DNA from: Massospora cicadina
Taxonomy: Eukaryota; Entomophthoromycota; Entomophthoromycetes; Entomophthorales; Entomophthoraceae
NCBI GenBank assembly: GCA_022478985.1
Contig: JAKSZP010018526.1
Location: forward strand, 62,001-126,000
Direction of reading: 5' to 3'
DNA: 64,000 bases
Every line of letters begins with the position of its first letter. Within the stretch, counting starts at the first letter, position 1. Shown here in pieces: positions 34,645 through 45,559 of this stretch. The notes beneath the pieces are model-generated. The model did not search any database, was not told the DNA's origin, and saw only the letters and a list, made by a program, of their open reading frames with translations. Made by a program: the position numbers and the translations under genes.

Positions 34645-35268
34645 TGTCAGGTATTGTTGTACTACTGACCTGGTTGGGGATAGCTAACCATGAGTTAAAA
34701 TAACCAAGAGGTTTATCCCAGTATGACAAGGATACTAGAGGTGTACAGGTATAAGCAATGGTGAGTAAGATGTTATGTATTTTCTTAAACACATGGTTTT
34801 AAAAGGGGAAAATTGGAAGAAAGGTTTTGTAGGCAAGGTGGTAAATCAGTATTAATAACACTTTAGTAAATAAAATTAATGGTGTTTGTATTATAAAGAA
34901 TAAATTTATTGACCGCAAAAAAACAAATGCCTTTGTTCTATATACCATCCAACATCCTGGACTTACCTAAACTTAATTGATTTTAAACAGTGCACTATTC
35001 TTCTATGGAGCTTATGAGATTGCAAATTGCATGTGATATGAAAGTCAATGGGAATCGTCTCAGGCTCATCATAAAATTCCTTTTGGTGCGATTAATTGAA
35101 TTTATACTATTGAAAATAAAATAGTCTAAATGATTATTATAGCATTTTCATTACAATCATTTATTTAATATGCAATTATTTGATCTGACTTCATCACAAA
35201 TCCTATTGATCTGACTGATAATATCTGTAATCTCAGAAAATCCTCTAATCTCAGGATTTACCCTGACA
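34645..35268 (-). repeat. 5' LTR of element D
   Basis: Direct repeat of 28663-29287, running from TGTCAGGTATTG to TTTACCCTGACA on the + strand. It lies on the gag side, so it is the 5' LTR of the - strand unit. I see no good tRNA-complementary primer site beside it. Confidence 0.93.
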
Positions 35269-35273
35269 ATAGT
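35269..35273 (+). repeat. 5-bp target-site duplication of element D, right (ATAGT)
   Basis: Exact copy of 28658-28662. Confidence 0.9.
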
Positions 35274-36013
35274 CATAAACTAATACCAATTTAAGAAATA
35301 ATAAAGGAAGATTTTTACCTATTCCCAAGCATAGGCAACTTCAAGCTTCCTGGGAGGATCAAAATATTTCTCGGCGATGGACCTGGACAGCAGATATTTC
35401 TAAATGGAGCTCACATCAGATGACTAATTATATGAGCCCTGATCATCAGTCAGTGATTTTTCAAGCTAACAAGGATGCCATAGTGGCTGTGCAACGCCCA
35501 TGCCACCTTTCAACGCGTGATAAACAAGATCTTTATTGATCTCAAGCTGTCATGTGTGCTGATATACCTATACATTATTACCAACTTAGCTGAACTTTTC
35601 AAGAAGTTTTAACATCTCTGTGAAGCCTTTTTGGCAGCGAGCATAAAACTTAAAATTAAAACAAACAAATGCATTTTCTTTAAGTGATAAATGAATATTA
35701 TTGAGTATGAGATCAGTTACAACATTAGAATATAACTGCAGGGTGGGAAGTTTAAAGCAATTGTGACAATGGAGTTACCAAGAGCATGATGGAGACACAA
35801 GTTTTACTTGGGTGGTGGGATACTATCAGCAATTATCACATCTTTCAGACTTACCTCCACCCCTCATCTACCTGCTGATGAAAAAACTAAGTTTAAATGG
35901 GGACAGCCATCTCTTTGGCCTTAAAACACTTAACTTGTGAGGCTGACTTACTACTTAGGGGTTCTGTTTCTCACAGATTAGACACCAGGAATCATCAAGA
36001 AATATATGATCAT
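35274..36013 (+). pseudogene. element H: RT palm to connection
   Basis: It continues the RT frame cut by element D. Clear motif: FLGGSKYFSAMDLDSRYF, a stop, MELTSDD (about 35350-35430), the motif A block of Gypsy RT. Further right, ADEKTKFKWGQP (about 35875-35910) is the connection-domain pattern KxKFxWxxx. The catalytic YxDD block is not readable. The sequence is cut at its right end by the short LINE. Stops are frequent. Confidence 0.78.
35998..36013 (+). repeat. 16-bp target-site duplication of the short LINE, left
   Basis: AGAAATATATGATCAT is repeated exactly at 36832-36847. Confidence 0.93.
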
Positions 36014-36831
36014 GTGCTAGTTAGAGTAAGCTGAGGCCTCCTCGTGGCGCAACTGGGGAAAGCCTGTTGAAACATGGTTTGAGTAGCTAAAACCAGAACT
36101 TAGAGAGGCACGTTGGTCAGGCCCTGTAGTGGCCTGTAAGAAGTGCATGATGGTGGTGATGTCTGTGCTGACCTGTTCTTGCGGGTGTCTACCACTCCCT
36201 GAGGGGAGAAAATGGGCATGAAGGGGGTACAAGTCAGGCATGGTGCCTGTCAAATGAGTTCCACACAAGCCGAGGTTGCGCGGGTGTGGACCCCAGGATA
36301 AGGGAGGGCAATCCTGGTTGCTGAACTTTGGTGCACCTGCCTACAATAGATGCCGCGGTTTTCTGAGTTGGCCTGAAGCTCAGCTAGCTGCCAGTTTGGT
36401 CGGCATGAGCTGGCTGGTAGCAAAATAGATCATGCAAGAAAATTAAGGCAGATCTGAAAGGACTACAAGGCTTCCTGGATAAAAAGAGGCTGGATAACAT
36501 AACTCCGCTAAAAAAGCAGGCGATAAAGAGGAGGTCTTTGCTTCTCCCCTCTCAGAGGCCTTGATTCTGGGGGTAATCAGGTCTTGTCCTCTACAAGGGG
36601 GATGAGAGGTATATCGCCTGTCCTGGCTGGTGCAGACGAGCTGCCCAGTACTTAAACAGGGCGTACATATGTAAGTTTAGGGGGTAGTGTGAGCTATTCC
36701 CAATTGCAGTCAGGCACACATTTTAAGTGGTACTTATATTTGCGAAGGCCTTGTGTGGTGGGGCAGTACCCCAGGACTTCATCCCGCAATAGTTGCCCAC
36801 ACTAGGGGCTCCTTGGACTTTTAAAACTCAC
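36014..36831 (+). mobile_element. internally deleted LINE related to LINE1 (818 bp)
   Basis: An exact 16-bp target duplication flanks the unit. Its left 400 bases align with the 5' part of LINE1 from 21638 (GTAAGCTG, GTGGCG, CTGTTCTTGCGGGTG). Its right 150 bases align with the LINE1 3' end (CCTTGTGTGGTGGGGCAGTA, CCACACTAGGGGCTCC). The ORF1, endonuclease and RT parts are missing. It therefore keeps both ends but no coding capacity, and would depend on proteins from a full-length relative. The middle (about 36440-36690) is not obviously from LINE1. Confidence 0.88.
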
Positions 36832-36847
36832 AGAAATATATGATCAT
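36832..36847 (+). repeat. 16-bp target-site duplication of the short LINE, right
   Basis: Exact copy of 35998-36013. Confidence 0.93.
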
Positions 36848-37890
36848 CCACACTGTGAAAATAAGCTAGAGATAGTACCTGATGTAATATTTATTCCTTA
36901 TTAAAATGGTTTGCGCCCATGGAGAAGCTCTTGTGAACACTTTTTATAACATGTAATCTTTTAATTTGGCCCCCAGGACACAACGTAATTATATCTAAAT
37001 TTCCTTGGAAGCCTGACTCTAAGGTATCATTGCAAAAGATTGTCCTGTTTTCTATACAGATCTCAAACAAGTCACTGTATTCTGCTCAACCGCCAATCCC
37101 AGAATGGTTATAATAACTAGATCACTTTAAACTGACATAAGTGTGACAAAATGATATCCCAAAATTTGTTAAAAGGTTCTAAGAACATAAACTCAAAGTG
37201 TATAAATACTCTTGTAAAAATTTAAGATATAAAATAAATGTAAATTGTAAAATAATGAGAATTGGGGTAGCAATATTGGGGTCTTTATGATCCCTTTAGA
37301 GGGTTGGGACCATACTAAAAATGACTTCCATTTTAGTTACATGATCTATTTTGCTTAGTTCTGTATCATTGATCTCATTATTGTAGTGATTATCCATGAA
37401 CTAGGACGTTCAGGAGCCCTTTGTTCAGTCCCCACTTCTGGATTGAAGGCTGTAGTTCTGTCTTGTATGATTTATTCTTTACTTAATTTGGTGATATTTT
37501 TGGTCCTCTTCAGGTTCAGCTGTGTAATTACTTTGATGTGTCTCACATCAGATATCCAATTAAATCTTAAAATTGGTCAATTGCCACTTTTGGAAATATC
37601 TGGTCAAAAGTTTGTTTGCTTGCATCAGGGTAATTTGGTTAGATCACTTCATTGTCCTTGGCTGATTGTATACCATTTTGGGCCCAAAGGTATAAAGGGA
37701 GGTCAATTTTCATAGCTTTTGGCAGTGACTTTGTTTTTTTTCATATAAACTCTCTTCAAGTGTCTGGTCACAATATTTCAGGTGACATTATCAAACAGAT
37801 GACAAACACTGGGCTTCTGATATATATAAAAGGGTGATGGTCAACTCTATCTGCAGCTGGTGATTTGCCCACAATTTCGCCTGTCTGGCT
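36848..37890. other. probable tail of element H, otherwise unrecognised
   Basis: With the short LINE removed, the H frame runs on as KKYMIIHTVKIS, which sits where RNase H should begin (I-x-T-D-A-S), but the aspartate is gone and the rest is not recognisable. An open + frame of 109 codons at 37386-37715 has no domain I can name. The junction with the - strand fragment F is somewhere in this stretch and not visible. Confidence 0.4.
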
Positions 37891-37899
37891 TTGGACTGT

Positions 37900-39010
37900 T
37901 AAATCCAGCGGGTGAGGAATGATACTTTAATAACTCCATGCCTCAATTTCAACTTTTCCCTCCCAAGACAAGACAAGGGGAATGGACTTAGGTGCCAGTC
38001 ATGCACTCTATTATAGTATGCTAGTTTCATCATACCAAAATGAAGTACTAGACCCCTTGTTTAGCCAAAACAACTTTGTTACTGTACAAATGGCCTACAG
38101 TTTCTCTGGCTGTCCTCAACTTAAGTGGTAAAACAGTACTTTGTTGCCTAAGATGAAATAGGAACCTATTTTTTGATGACTCTCTTTTGGCTTCAGGAGT
38201 AATCGCATCTATGTTGCTTGAGGCGTTCCAGTTTTATTCTGATTATTCCAATAGCTAAAAGTTGTTGATAACTTCAAGAAGATTCCTTTACTAAATGTAA
38301 ATGATAGGTGCTAACAGGTTATCAAAACTTATTCTCGTCTATACTGGGACTTAAATGTTGACATCACAATCAATCAGTGGTGGCTAAGTCTGTAATACAG
38401 AAGCACAGAGGGAAGCAACTGATCCCATTTTTAACTTATAGTTGAGGGTCATCCCCTTCAGTATCCCTCCCAAGGATCCATGCATTTGCTATACGCTACC
38501 ATTGGATTATGGTGTGTAGGGAGTGGTAAACTGTTGCTTAACTCCTACTAAGCTCATTAATTTCTCACGACATCATATATATGAAGTTCACGTCATTATC
38601 CATGAGCATAATTTATGAACATCCGTGTCTGGTGTTGATTTGATTGTATAGAAAATGGGCAGTTGATCTCACGGTTTAAATCTTGACCGCATAGGCTTAA
38701 TCTTCTTGGTAAAATGGTTAATGGCTAATAGTATAGATATACCTCCACTAAGGGCAGTTGGAAGCAGTCCCACAATGTCAATGGACAAGTTACTAATGAG
38801 GCTGGTGGATTTAATTTTAACTAAAAACGTTTCTCTAGTGGATTGAGTTTTTATAAGGTGCGCAAAGTTCCAAGGACAGTGGACTCATTGAGCATTGACT
38901 CAAAATAGAACTAATCAGGTAGGCTAGACGCTTTTGAAATCACCTATGGCAAATGTGCTTTTGTGCTTCCATTACCAGTTCCATTGAGTCATTTATAATG
39001 TACGGGTACC
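37900..39010 (-). pseudogene. integrase of Gypsy fragment F (broken)
   Basis: On the - strand the core reads LSIDIVGLLPTALSGGISIL and AINHFTKKIKP (about 38680-38800), holding the first aspartate. The end of the core reads GVKQQFTTPYTP, a stop, SNGSV, a stop, QMHGSL (about 38470-38545); the two stops stand where Q and the catalytic E are expected. A basic tail follows to about 38050. It is preceded by RNase H of the same strand at 39440-39650. No LTRs belonging to it are visible. Confidence 0.78.
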
Positions 39011-39439
39011 ATTTGCTCTTATTTTTTTTCTAAGGGTTTCCATTAACATGATGAGGGTATCTGGAGCGCTTTTTCAAGACAGTTTTCACCTTGTCCGTTT
39101 CATTCTGCTATATCTCTTCTGTTAACTAAATTATTTTTTACAGCCAATCTATCTCTTGCATTTGTAGGTGGAAACTGGCAATTATGACAGTTCATTGGCA
39201 TTTAGGTGCTTGCATCACGTTCACGAAATGATCTTTAAATTTCACCCTTAGAGCTGTATTGCCCATCTGGCAAGGCGTCTGTCTGGGTTTTATCATATTT
39301 TGCAACAAACAGAGTGATGTGTGATATGTCACAACATTTAAGTGCACCCAGTTCAGGTAAAACCAAATGTGTTTCACTGATTATTATCACCTCTAAGCAC
39401 TCTCTTTGTAAAAATATAATTTTACTTGCCTTGGTAAAC

Positions 39440-39650
39440 ACTTTTCAATAGTACTTATGCGGTGGTCCACTCCCTCTTCGTCCAGTTGGGCTAATACAAA
39501 CCAAGCTCAACATCATTCTAATTGGTGTATAGGTAAAAGATCTTGTTAAAGTATGGGTAGTCCAGGGCAGTGCCTCTAACAATCTCGCCTTTAGGTTCCC
39601 TGAAGGCCTTCTCTTGATAGAACAGTTGCAGATGAGTACAGGGAAGCATC
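39440..39650 (-). pseudogene. RNase H fragment of Gypsy fragment F
   Basis: The - strand frame reads EIVRGTALDYPYFNKIFYLY, then TN and a stop where T-D-A is expected, NDVELGLY, a stop, and NWTKREWTTA. The layout matches the RNase H start in copy C (STDASDYVVRAILDQ...RVDHP). The catalytic aspartate is lost. To the right, the expected RT palm is absent, so the fragment is truncated near 39650. Confidence 0.72.
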
Positions 39651-40511
39651 TGAAGACTAACCCTTGACCGTTGGAAGGACAGAATCTATTTCTAGATAAG
39701 TGAAATTTTTGAGAAAATTACCATAAACAGTTGTAGTTGACCAACTTTCATGTATAGTCATCGGCAGCCTAAAAGTTTGCCTTTCAGTCATGGCAACGTT
39801 ATATGAAATCTTTTGACACCTGACGGTTGAAGAAAAGCAAAATATGAAGACAACAACCAACCACCAAAAACTATGAAAATCGATCCCCTTTTATGCTTTT
39901 TAAGGACCAAAATATATTGCAATCAACCAATGATGCAAAGTAACCCTACTAAGTTTACCTGATTTAGGATATTGAACCTCCCATCATATAGTACCAAAAG
40001 ATGCAACAATTTAATTTTGAGATTTGATCAGCAACCTGATGCAAGGCTCATAAAAGTAGTGCCTTTTACTGAACCTGAAGCCAAAAAGGATAATAGAAAT
40101 TCAGATAAAGAAGCAATAACCTTAGGAGGAACTACATCCTCAACCCTGAAGTGTGTGTCAGAAAAGTACATTTGACTAGTTGAGAATGTCCCAGTGGCAA
40201 ATAGTTCTGATATTACTAAAATTCATCTGTCTAATATTCAGCTGAATTAATTATGTTAAGTAATGATTTCACTATTGTCATTTGTCCAAAAAGCTCAGAT
40301 TAAGTTGACAAGTTTATTTTGAACCTCCAGTGGATTATGCAAGGATAGGGAAGTTAAAACATACACTTACTTGAATTTAGTGCTATCTCCTAAGAGAAAA
40401 CAACCTCTTTTATAGATCTTAAGAGGGTTTTGGGGGATAAAGAAATTTTACTTACCAATCATAACTTAGGAGATTGTGTAGTCAGGCGAGTTTAAACTAT
40501 TTTAAAGGTGG
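39651..40511. other. unrecognised stretch before element E
   Basis: Open frames of 67 codons occur on both strands (39657-39860 minus, 39972-40175 plus), but neither shows a known domain. I see no LTR boundary. It is probably a further truncated element. Confidence 0.3.
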
Positions 40512-42019
40512 TGTTAAAATCTGGTTACTTTCTGATCGTTTCCAAAAATTAACTGCACAGGTTTGGTTATGTGCATAATTCATTTTGATTGATATTTATG
40601 AATGTGTAAAAAAGTATGGATACTTTTATCCTTAGCTGAATAACTATACTAGGTTCTAATATGGTCCAACGCTAAACTTGGAATGTTTAACGAAATGCTG
40701 ATTATTTTGAATTTGGGACTCCTTCCTTCTTCCAGTTGAATTTAATCTACTCTAATATCCAGAGGTTCTCAGCCATAGTTCCCATAACACTGAGTCAGTG
40801 AGATCTTCTTTAAAGGTTTGCTTATCTTCTAAAGATATCCAAATCATATTCTTTATCACATAAAAGAGTCATTGATTTATTGTACTACAACTATGGTTAG
40901 TGAAGATGAATAGAACTTATTAATATTATAAGATTTTGTTTTAACAATATGAAGTGATATAAATATTAATTATATAGTTAAAATGACTTATTTTAGAAAA
41001 AATAAAGTGCTTTTGTGTGACAACAGTTAGCCAGTCATCCTCTCTAAAATTAACTCCTCTTAAATCTCGTAAATTATTTTACTAACATGACGGTCTGATG
41101 TAAGAGATAAAGAAGTTCTAATGTTAAACAACAGTTAGCCGCAAATCTTCAGTATAGTTGATATCAACCTTAATCAGGTAAACTCTTACATCCCAGTTAT
41201 TTCCCTCACTTCAAGATACTGGAGACATAAGCTTATGTCTGTCATGGTTACCTTCCATGCAAGGATCTTTGTTAACCTTGCCATCTAATTCCTTAACACC
41301 TATATCAACCGCAGGATACGTGAGACCCAAATAATATTTCACTACCCTTGAGCCTATCTTAATAAATATGACCTACTTTATCATTATAACAAACTAGCGA
41401 ATTATAGGGGAATTTGGCTCCCAACTACTCAATTGGCACCTCAGCAAGGAAATAGCAGTCGTTGCTATTGAATATTCTTTCATAGTCTCAACAAATATAT
41501 TCTTCCTCATTGGGATAAGGATTCTTTTGTCATCCCAGAGACCTAAAAACGGAGAGTCAGAACTCGTGTCCCTTAACAAACACAAAATCACAGCAAAACA
41601 ACCACATTTTGATAATGACCTGCTTAGGTAATGGGACTCTTTACCCATTATAGCAGGTCGCAAACCAAATGATCAATCTGCTAGCTGCAGGTGGCATCAC
41701 TCGCCTCAAAATTCCTTCATAAATTTCCAATTAATCAGTGATAAAACCCAACTCAATCTCAAGTGGTACACATAAAAATTAATCAATGATCAACTATAAG
41801 AGACAAAATTATGTTGGAAAATCTGCCCAACAAGACCTTAGGCATTCACACAGATTGACCTCAGTGGATCCAAACCTGGCAAAGTACCCAAAAATTTTCT
41901 GACATTATTAAACTAATATCAAAAGCAATTAGTATCCAAATCACCAGATAGTGGGATTTATCCACTAAAGAACCAGCAGTTAACCTAGGAAGATGGAAAG
42001 GTGGGCAAAAATCCCAACA
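40512..42019 (-). repeat. 3' LTR of element E
   Basis: Direct repeat of 57399-59235, close to identical over long stretches (for example CTCTTACATCCCAGTTATTT). Read on the + strand it runs from TGTTAAAATCTGG to AAATCCCAACA. A purine tract lies directly to its right on the - strand. Confidence 0.92.
41004..41178 (-). repeat. internal two-part module of the element E 3' LTR
   Basis: Two similar halves about 107 bp apart share AAGT(G/T)CT...AACAACAGTTAGCC. The same dimer occurs at 58217-58392 and 8014-8192. Repeated modules inside LTRs often hold promoter or enhancer elements; here that is an inference. Confidence 0.65.
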
Positions 42020-42040
42020 TATCCCCTCTCTTTCCTAGAT
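42020..42040 (-). promoter_or_regulatory. polypurine tract of element E
   Basis: On the - strand, CTAGGAAAGAGAGGGGATA leads directly into the LTR start TGTTGGG. It fixes the orientation of element E and the inner edge of its 3' LTR. Confidence 0.85.
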
Positions 42041-43534
42041 TTCCAATGAGAATAAGATTTGGACATGAGAATGCTGCATCAGTTTAGGTAAAATACTTTA
42101 AAGTTTCTAGCGGAGCACAGCTCCTTCCAAACCAAATAGGCACATGACAATCTTTGGCCTGTGGTTCTCTTCCTTTCTTCCTTACTGCCAACTCCTCAGA
42201 GCACAGTCCTTGCAACCCAAAGCTGTGCCAGCCTAATCAGTTTGTCCATTCTGATGCTAGTCCTGAAAAGCCAGTTCCCCCCAGTCAGGCATATGACTCT
42301 TGTCATTTACAGGATTTTAGTTCAGCGTCCTTGATTACTTGATCTTTGTTTAATGGTTGACTGGACCTAAATTGTTGGATAATATGATGTGAAAATAATA
42401 AAAATAGCTGATGCAAATTTATTATTTTCATATCAAAATTTTTAGTGATTATGGACCAAATTTATCTAAGTATATCTACTTGGGATTTGTAGCATAACAA
42501 TTCCATTTAATTTTGTTTTACTATGATGACTCAGGCCTGGGGGCTATGATGGTTAGGTCAGACTTAAAAATAATCACCTTGATGTCTAAGCATGTCAGCT
42601 TTGTTGGTTTATGTCAAAATTAGTTTTTGATGTTAATCTAGTTTTTTATCAAATTAATTACTAATTAATGGTACAAATCGCCTTGGTAGATGCTGCTGTT
42701 TGCTTGAGAGGAAGCATTAATTTAGCTATTTACAGACGCGTAAAAGGATGATGTCTTGAGATATCATGAGTTTGACACAGACCCTGAGGCTTTGTGAGAT
42801 GCCCCAAAGTTAAAAGGATTGTAGACCCTCAGACAAAATTAATAAGTTTTTTTCTGGCTAAGTGCCATTTAAATGTGGCGTCATGGGTAAGATGTGGTTA
42901 ACATTAAACTCTTTAAATTATCTCCAAATTGTTGCTAATAAAATAGATTCATTTATCAATACAAACTAAACTGTTTAAATACAAGCTTTTTTTCATTTGA
43001 TGCTTTTTTGTTGTATTAAGTTAAGAAATTACTTGAGATATAAAGATCAGGGCAATGAACCTTTATACAAGTAACCAATAGAAAAATACTTTTTTAAATT
43101 GTCAATTCCAAGGATTTTATATCTGAACTATTGTCACTATCTGGTCTATTGTTTATAAAATAGACGCTCAAAACTCCAACTTATCCTAGAAGAAGAACCA
43201 GCCCATATGTAGTAGGCCAAAGCTTCAGCAATTTACCTCCTCTTTATTAGTTGGAGTTTACTACCATCAATGCCTTTCTTGTGGCAAAAATAAGATAATA
43301 AATTATATTTTTTTTGTTATTTTTCTCTTGGTAACTTTTTTGCTCATATCACTCTTGTATTTTTTCTTTTTTAGAGCTTATTTCATAACTTAGAAAATAA
43401 TTTTACCAGTATTAGAATATATTAGAGCATAATTTACATTAAGATGGATAATATCAAAAATTATAAAAAGCCTAACATTGCCTGGCTTGCCCAGCGCATA
43501 TATCAAATTCATCTAACTCTCAATTCAGTAATTT
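42041..43534. other. element E 3' region, no recognisable gene
   Basis: About 1.5 kb of AT-rich sequence lies between the purine tract and the unknown + strand reading frame. The only open frame of note is 62 codons (42154-42342), without a known domain. Poly-T-rich stretches occur at 43300-43440. Confidence 0.35.
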
Positions 43535-44378
43535 ATGGACAATTTCTCTGCTGAAGATGCCCGCTTCTTTTAATCAATGAGTCATGCCACTCACAGGAAC
43601 CTCATATATGGTCCCACCAGGACCCATACTCAAATTATAGCGCCTGTGGATAGTCCTTCCATTGAACTACTGGAATTAGTATCTGATCCTAATAAAGCCA
43701 AAGTAGCTACCATTTTGAGAAGTTTTGAACATTTCTCCCTCTTCCACATTCTGAATTGAACTTTGACACCTTGCTGGATTCAGCACCATTCTCAGATAAT
43801 CTCATAATAATCATCAAGCCTACTTAAGCAATGCCATCCAGTATAAGTTAGTCATTTCATGCCAGCTCCAACTTGCATCCAGAGTCCCTATATTGGCCTA
43901 AAAACACTATGAGCCTGGAGTACTTTTGTTCAAATTAACTACTGGTAATCAAGAACACTTAGAGCTCCCTTATACATACTAAATAAGCAGGGTAACTGAG
44001 GTCCTTGTTGAGGCTCTGATCACCTCCGCTCTCTCAAGAATATTAGATTGAGATGTTGCATCTTACGCTCTTCATTTTTGCTGGCCAAATCCTTTGCAGT
44101 TGAGCCACAAAGCTTCCGGCCTCCCCTAACTTTTTATTGTCCTTCTGCTTTCAGTTCCAGGAAGCTTGCAGTTGTCCCCTTCAGGATGCCGTTCGCTCAT
44201 AGCAGATAACCTCATCTTTAGTGCCTTGCATTGATAGCTTTTTATAATAGCTCTGATTGGAGGAATGATTTGGCAACCTCTACCAATATCCCTTGCTCTA
44301 TTCTCGCCCACATGTCCAATGTACTTGATGAAGCCTGCCAGCAAGAACTCAAGACTAATATTCTGGCTCCAGTGCCAT
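43535..44378 (+). pseudogene. unrecognised + strand coding relic, part 1 (antisense to element E)
   Basis: An ATG at 43535 starts MDNFSAEDARFF and, after one stop, an open frame 43577-43759 with IELLELVSDPNKAKVATILR. Further coding-like stretches follow in other frames (EALITSALSRILD near 44000). The last part is open from 44222 to 44378 (YNSSDWRNDLATSTNIP, VLDEACQQELKTNILAPVP) and is cut by LINE2 exactly at the target duplication. It continues in the same frame at 50455. It resembles a gag-type protein by composition, but I do not recognise the family. It may be an antisense gene of element E or part of another element inserted in E. Confidence 0.5.
44363..44378 (+). repeat. 16-bp target-site duplication of LINE2, left
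   Basis: CTGGCTCCAGTGCCAT is repeated exactly at 50439-50454. Confidence 0.95.
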
Positions 44379-44619
44379 TTTTTAGTACTAGATGGTCCCA
44401 ACCTGAGGGGGGATTCATCGATGTTTATTGAATTACGCCTGGGCTCCTAAGAGCCTGAGGCGAGGGAAGGGAGGGAGGAGGCATCGAGAAAGGGAGGGGG
44501 TTTGCGCGCCAGAGCCATGCTGCAGTGACAACTGAGCGGGGAGGGTTGGCGACATAGTGCAGACCTTCAGGGCCATCTCAAAGTGTACCTGAAAGTGGGT
44601 GATCATGTGTGGAAGGGTC

Positions 44620-45470
44620 CACACCTGCTAGTCAAAGGCAGCACGAAGGAAGGAGTTATGGATGGTCCAGATGGCTGTGGCATAGGCAAGGACATGGAGG
44701 GGTTGGTGGCAACAAGGCAATGTCTGCTCGAATATGAGGTCTTGCACAGGGTGTCCAGACCAGGGCTGAGCATGGAGGAGCGCGCGGGCCTTTAGCCAAA
44801 ATGCGGTGACACCTGGACAGGTGAAAAAACGATGGAGGTGGGAGTCAATAGGCTCCGCACAGTGGGGGCAGCTTTGGTGCTGGAAGGTAGGGCCAGTCTG
44901 GTCCCCTGTACTGTATGAACAGTGGAGCACCCTCCATAAAGTGTTGGACACCTTTGCTGACAGGATGGGATGATAGACGTCCTTCCACAATTCCTTAAGG
45001 TCAAATCTCACGGAGGGAGGAGCTCAAGGAGTCTTGGGCGGATGGGAGGACGATCTTGGGGGTTGAGGCGAGTTGTGACAACTTGTCCATTGTGCACAAT
45101 TGCATGGCGACGTGGGCTGAGGCCAGGGCCTTCCCTTCTGTATGAAAAGGCATGGTGGATCCGCGCGCCTACTCGTTTCAGGGCAAGGAGAGCCTGGTTC
45201 CAATAGGGGGATGAGGATGGTTTCAGGCGATGGCCTTGGTAGTTTGTGAGCCACTCCCCTAATGAGGTCAGAGATGCTCTAGGAAGACCCAGAGCTGCTG
45301 ACACTGATTGGCGGAGGGCGGGCGCCCATTGGGGCATGGAGGTCGCGTCCCAGCAGACAATCGGCCATAGGAACTTCAGGAAAATTGTGGTGGCGTGGGA
45401 TCGCATGTCCAGAAGCCCTAGGCTCCCTTCATTGCAGGGTCGGGCAATGATTGAGAGGGCCATTTGTGGA
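44620..45470 (-). pseudogene. ORF2 C-terminal part with zinc finger (LINE2)
   Basis: Two frames, 45008-45463 and 44628-45011, cover the region after RT. The second ends with SCPHCAEPIDSHLHRFFTCP followed by GVTAFWLKA, the zf-RVT pattern C-x2-C ... H-x2,3-H/C ... C. In LINEs this tail follows RT and probably binds nucleic acid. The first frame (GSLGLLDMRSHATTIFLKFL) is the usual linker between RT and the finger. One frameshift near 45010 separates the two. No RNase H domain is seen after it. Confidence 0.82.
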
Positions 45471-45559
45471 TGGTTTGAGCCCCAGATCCAACAGCGGAGG
45501 AGTACATTATGCCGCGTATAAAAGGCATCTGTGAATGGGCAGACGTGCGCTAGGAACCA

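Larger units (their letters stand above)
28663..35268 (-). mobile_element. complete chromodomain Ty3/Gypsy retrotransposon (element D)
   Basis: The element is 6.6 kb, with LTRs of 625 and 624 bp whose tips are inverted (TGTCAG...CTGACA) and with an exact ATAGT target duplication. On the - strand, from right to left, it encodes gag, protease, RT, RNase H, integrase and chromodomain, then a purine tract and the 3' LTR. The LTRs differ at roughly one base in eight over the part I compared. It sits in the RT gene of element H: removing it with one ATAGT copy rejoins the H frame. A solo LTR (31565-32710) interrupts its own RT. Lengths and order match chromoviruses. Confidence 0.95.

Noticed and set aside
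37386..37715. 109-codon + strand frame as a membrane protein gene
   Set aside because: It has hydrophobic stretches but no conserved motif, and it lies in AT-rich debris between two broken Gypsy elements.
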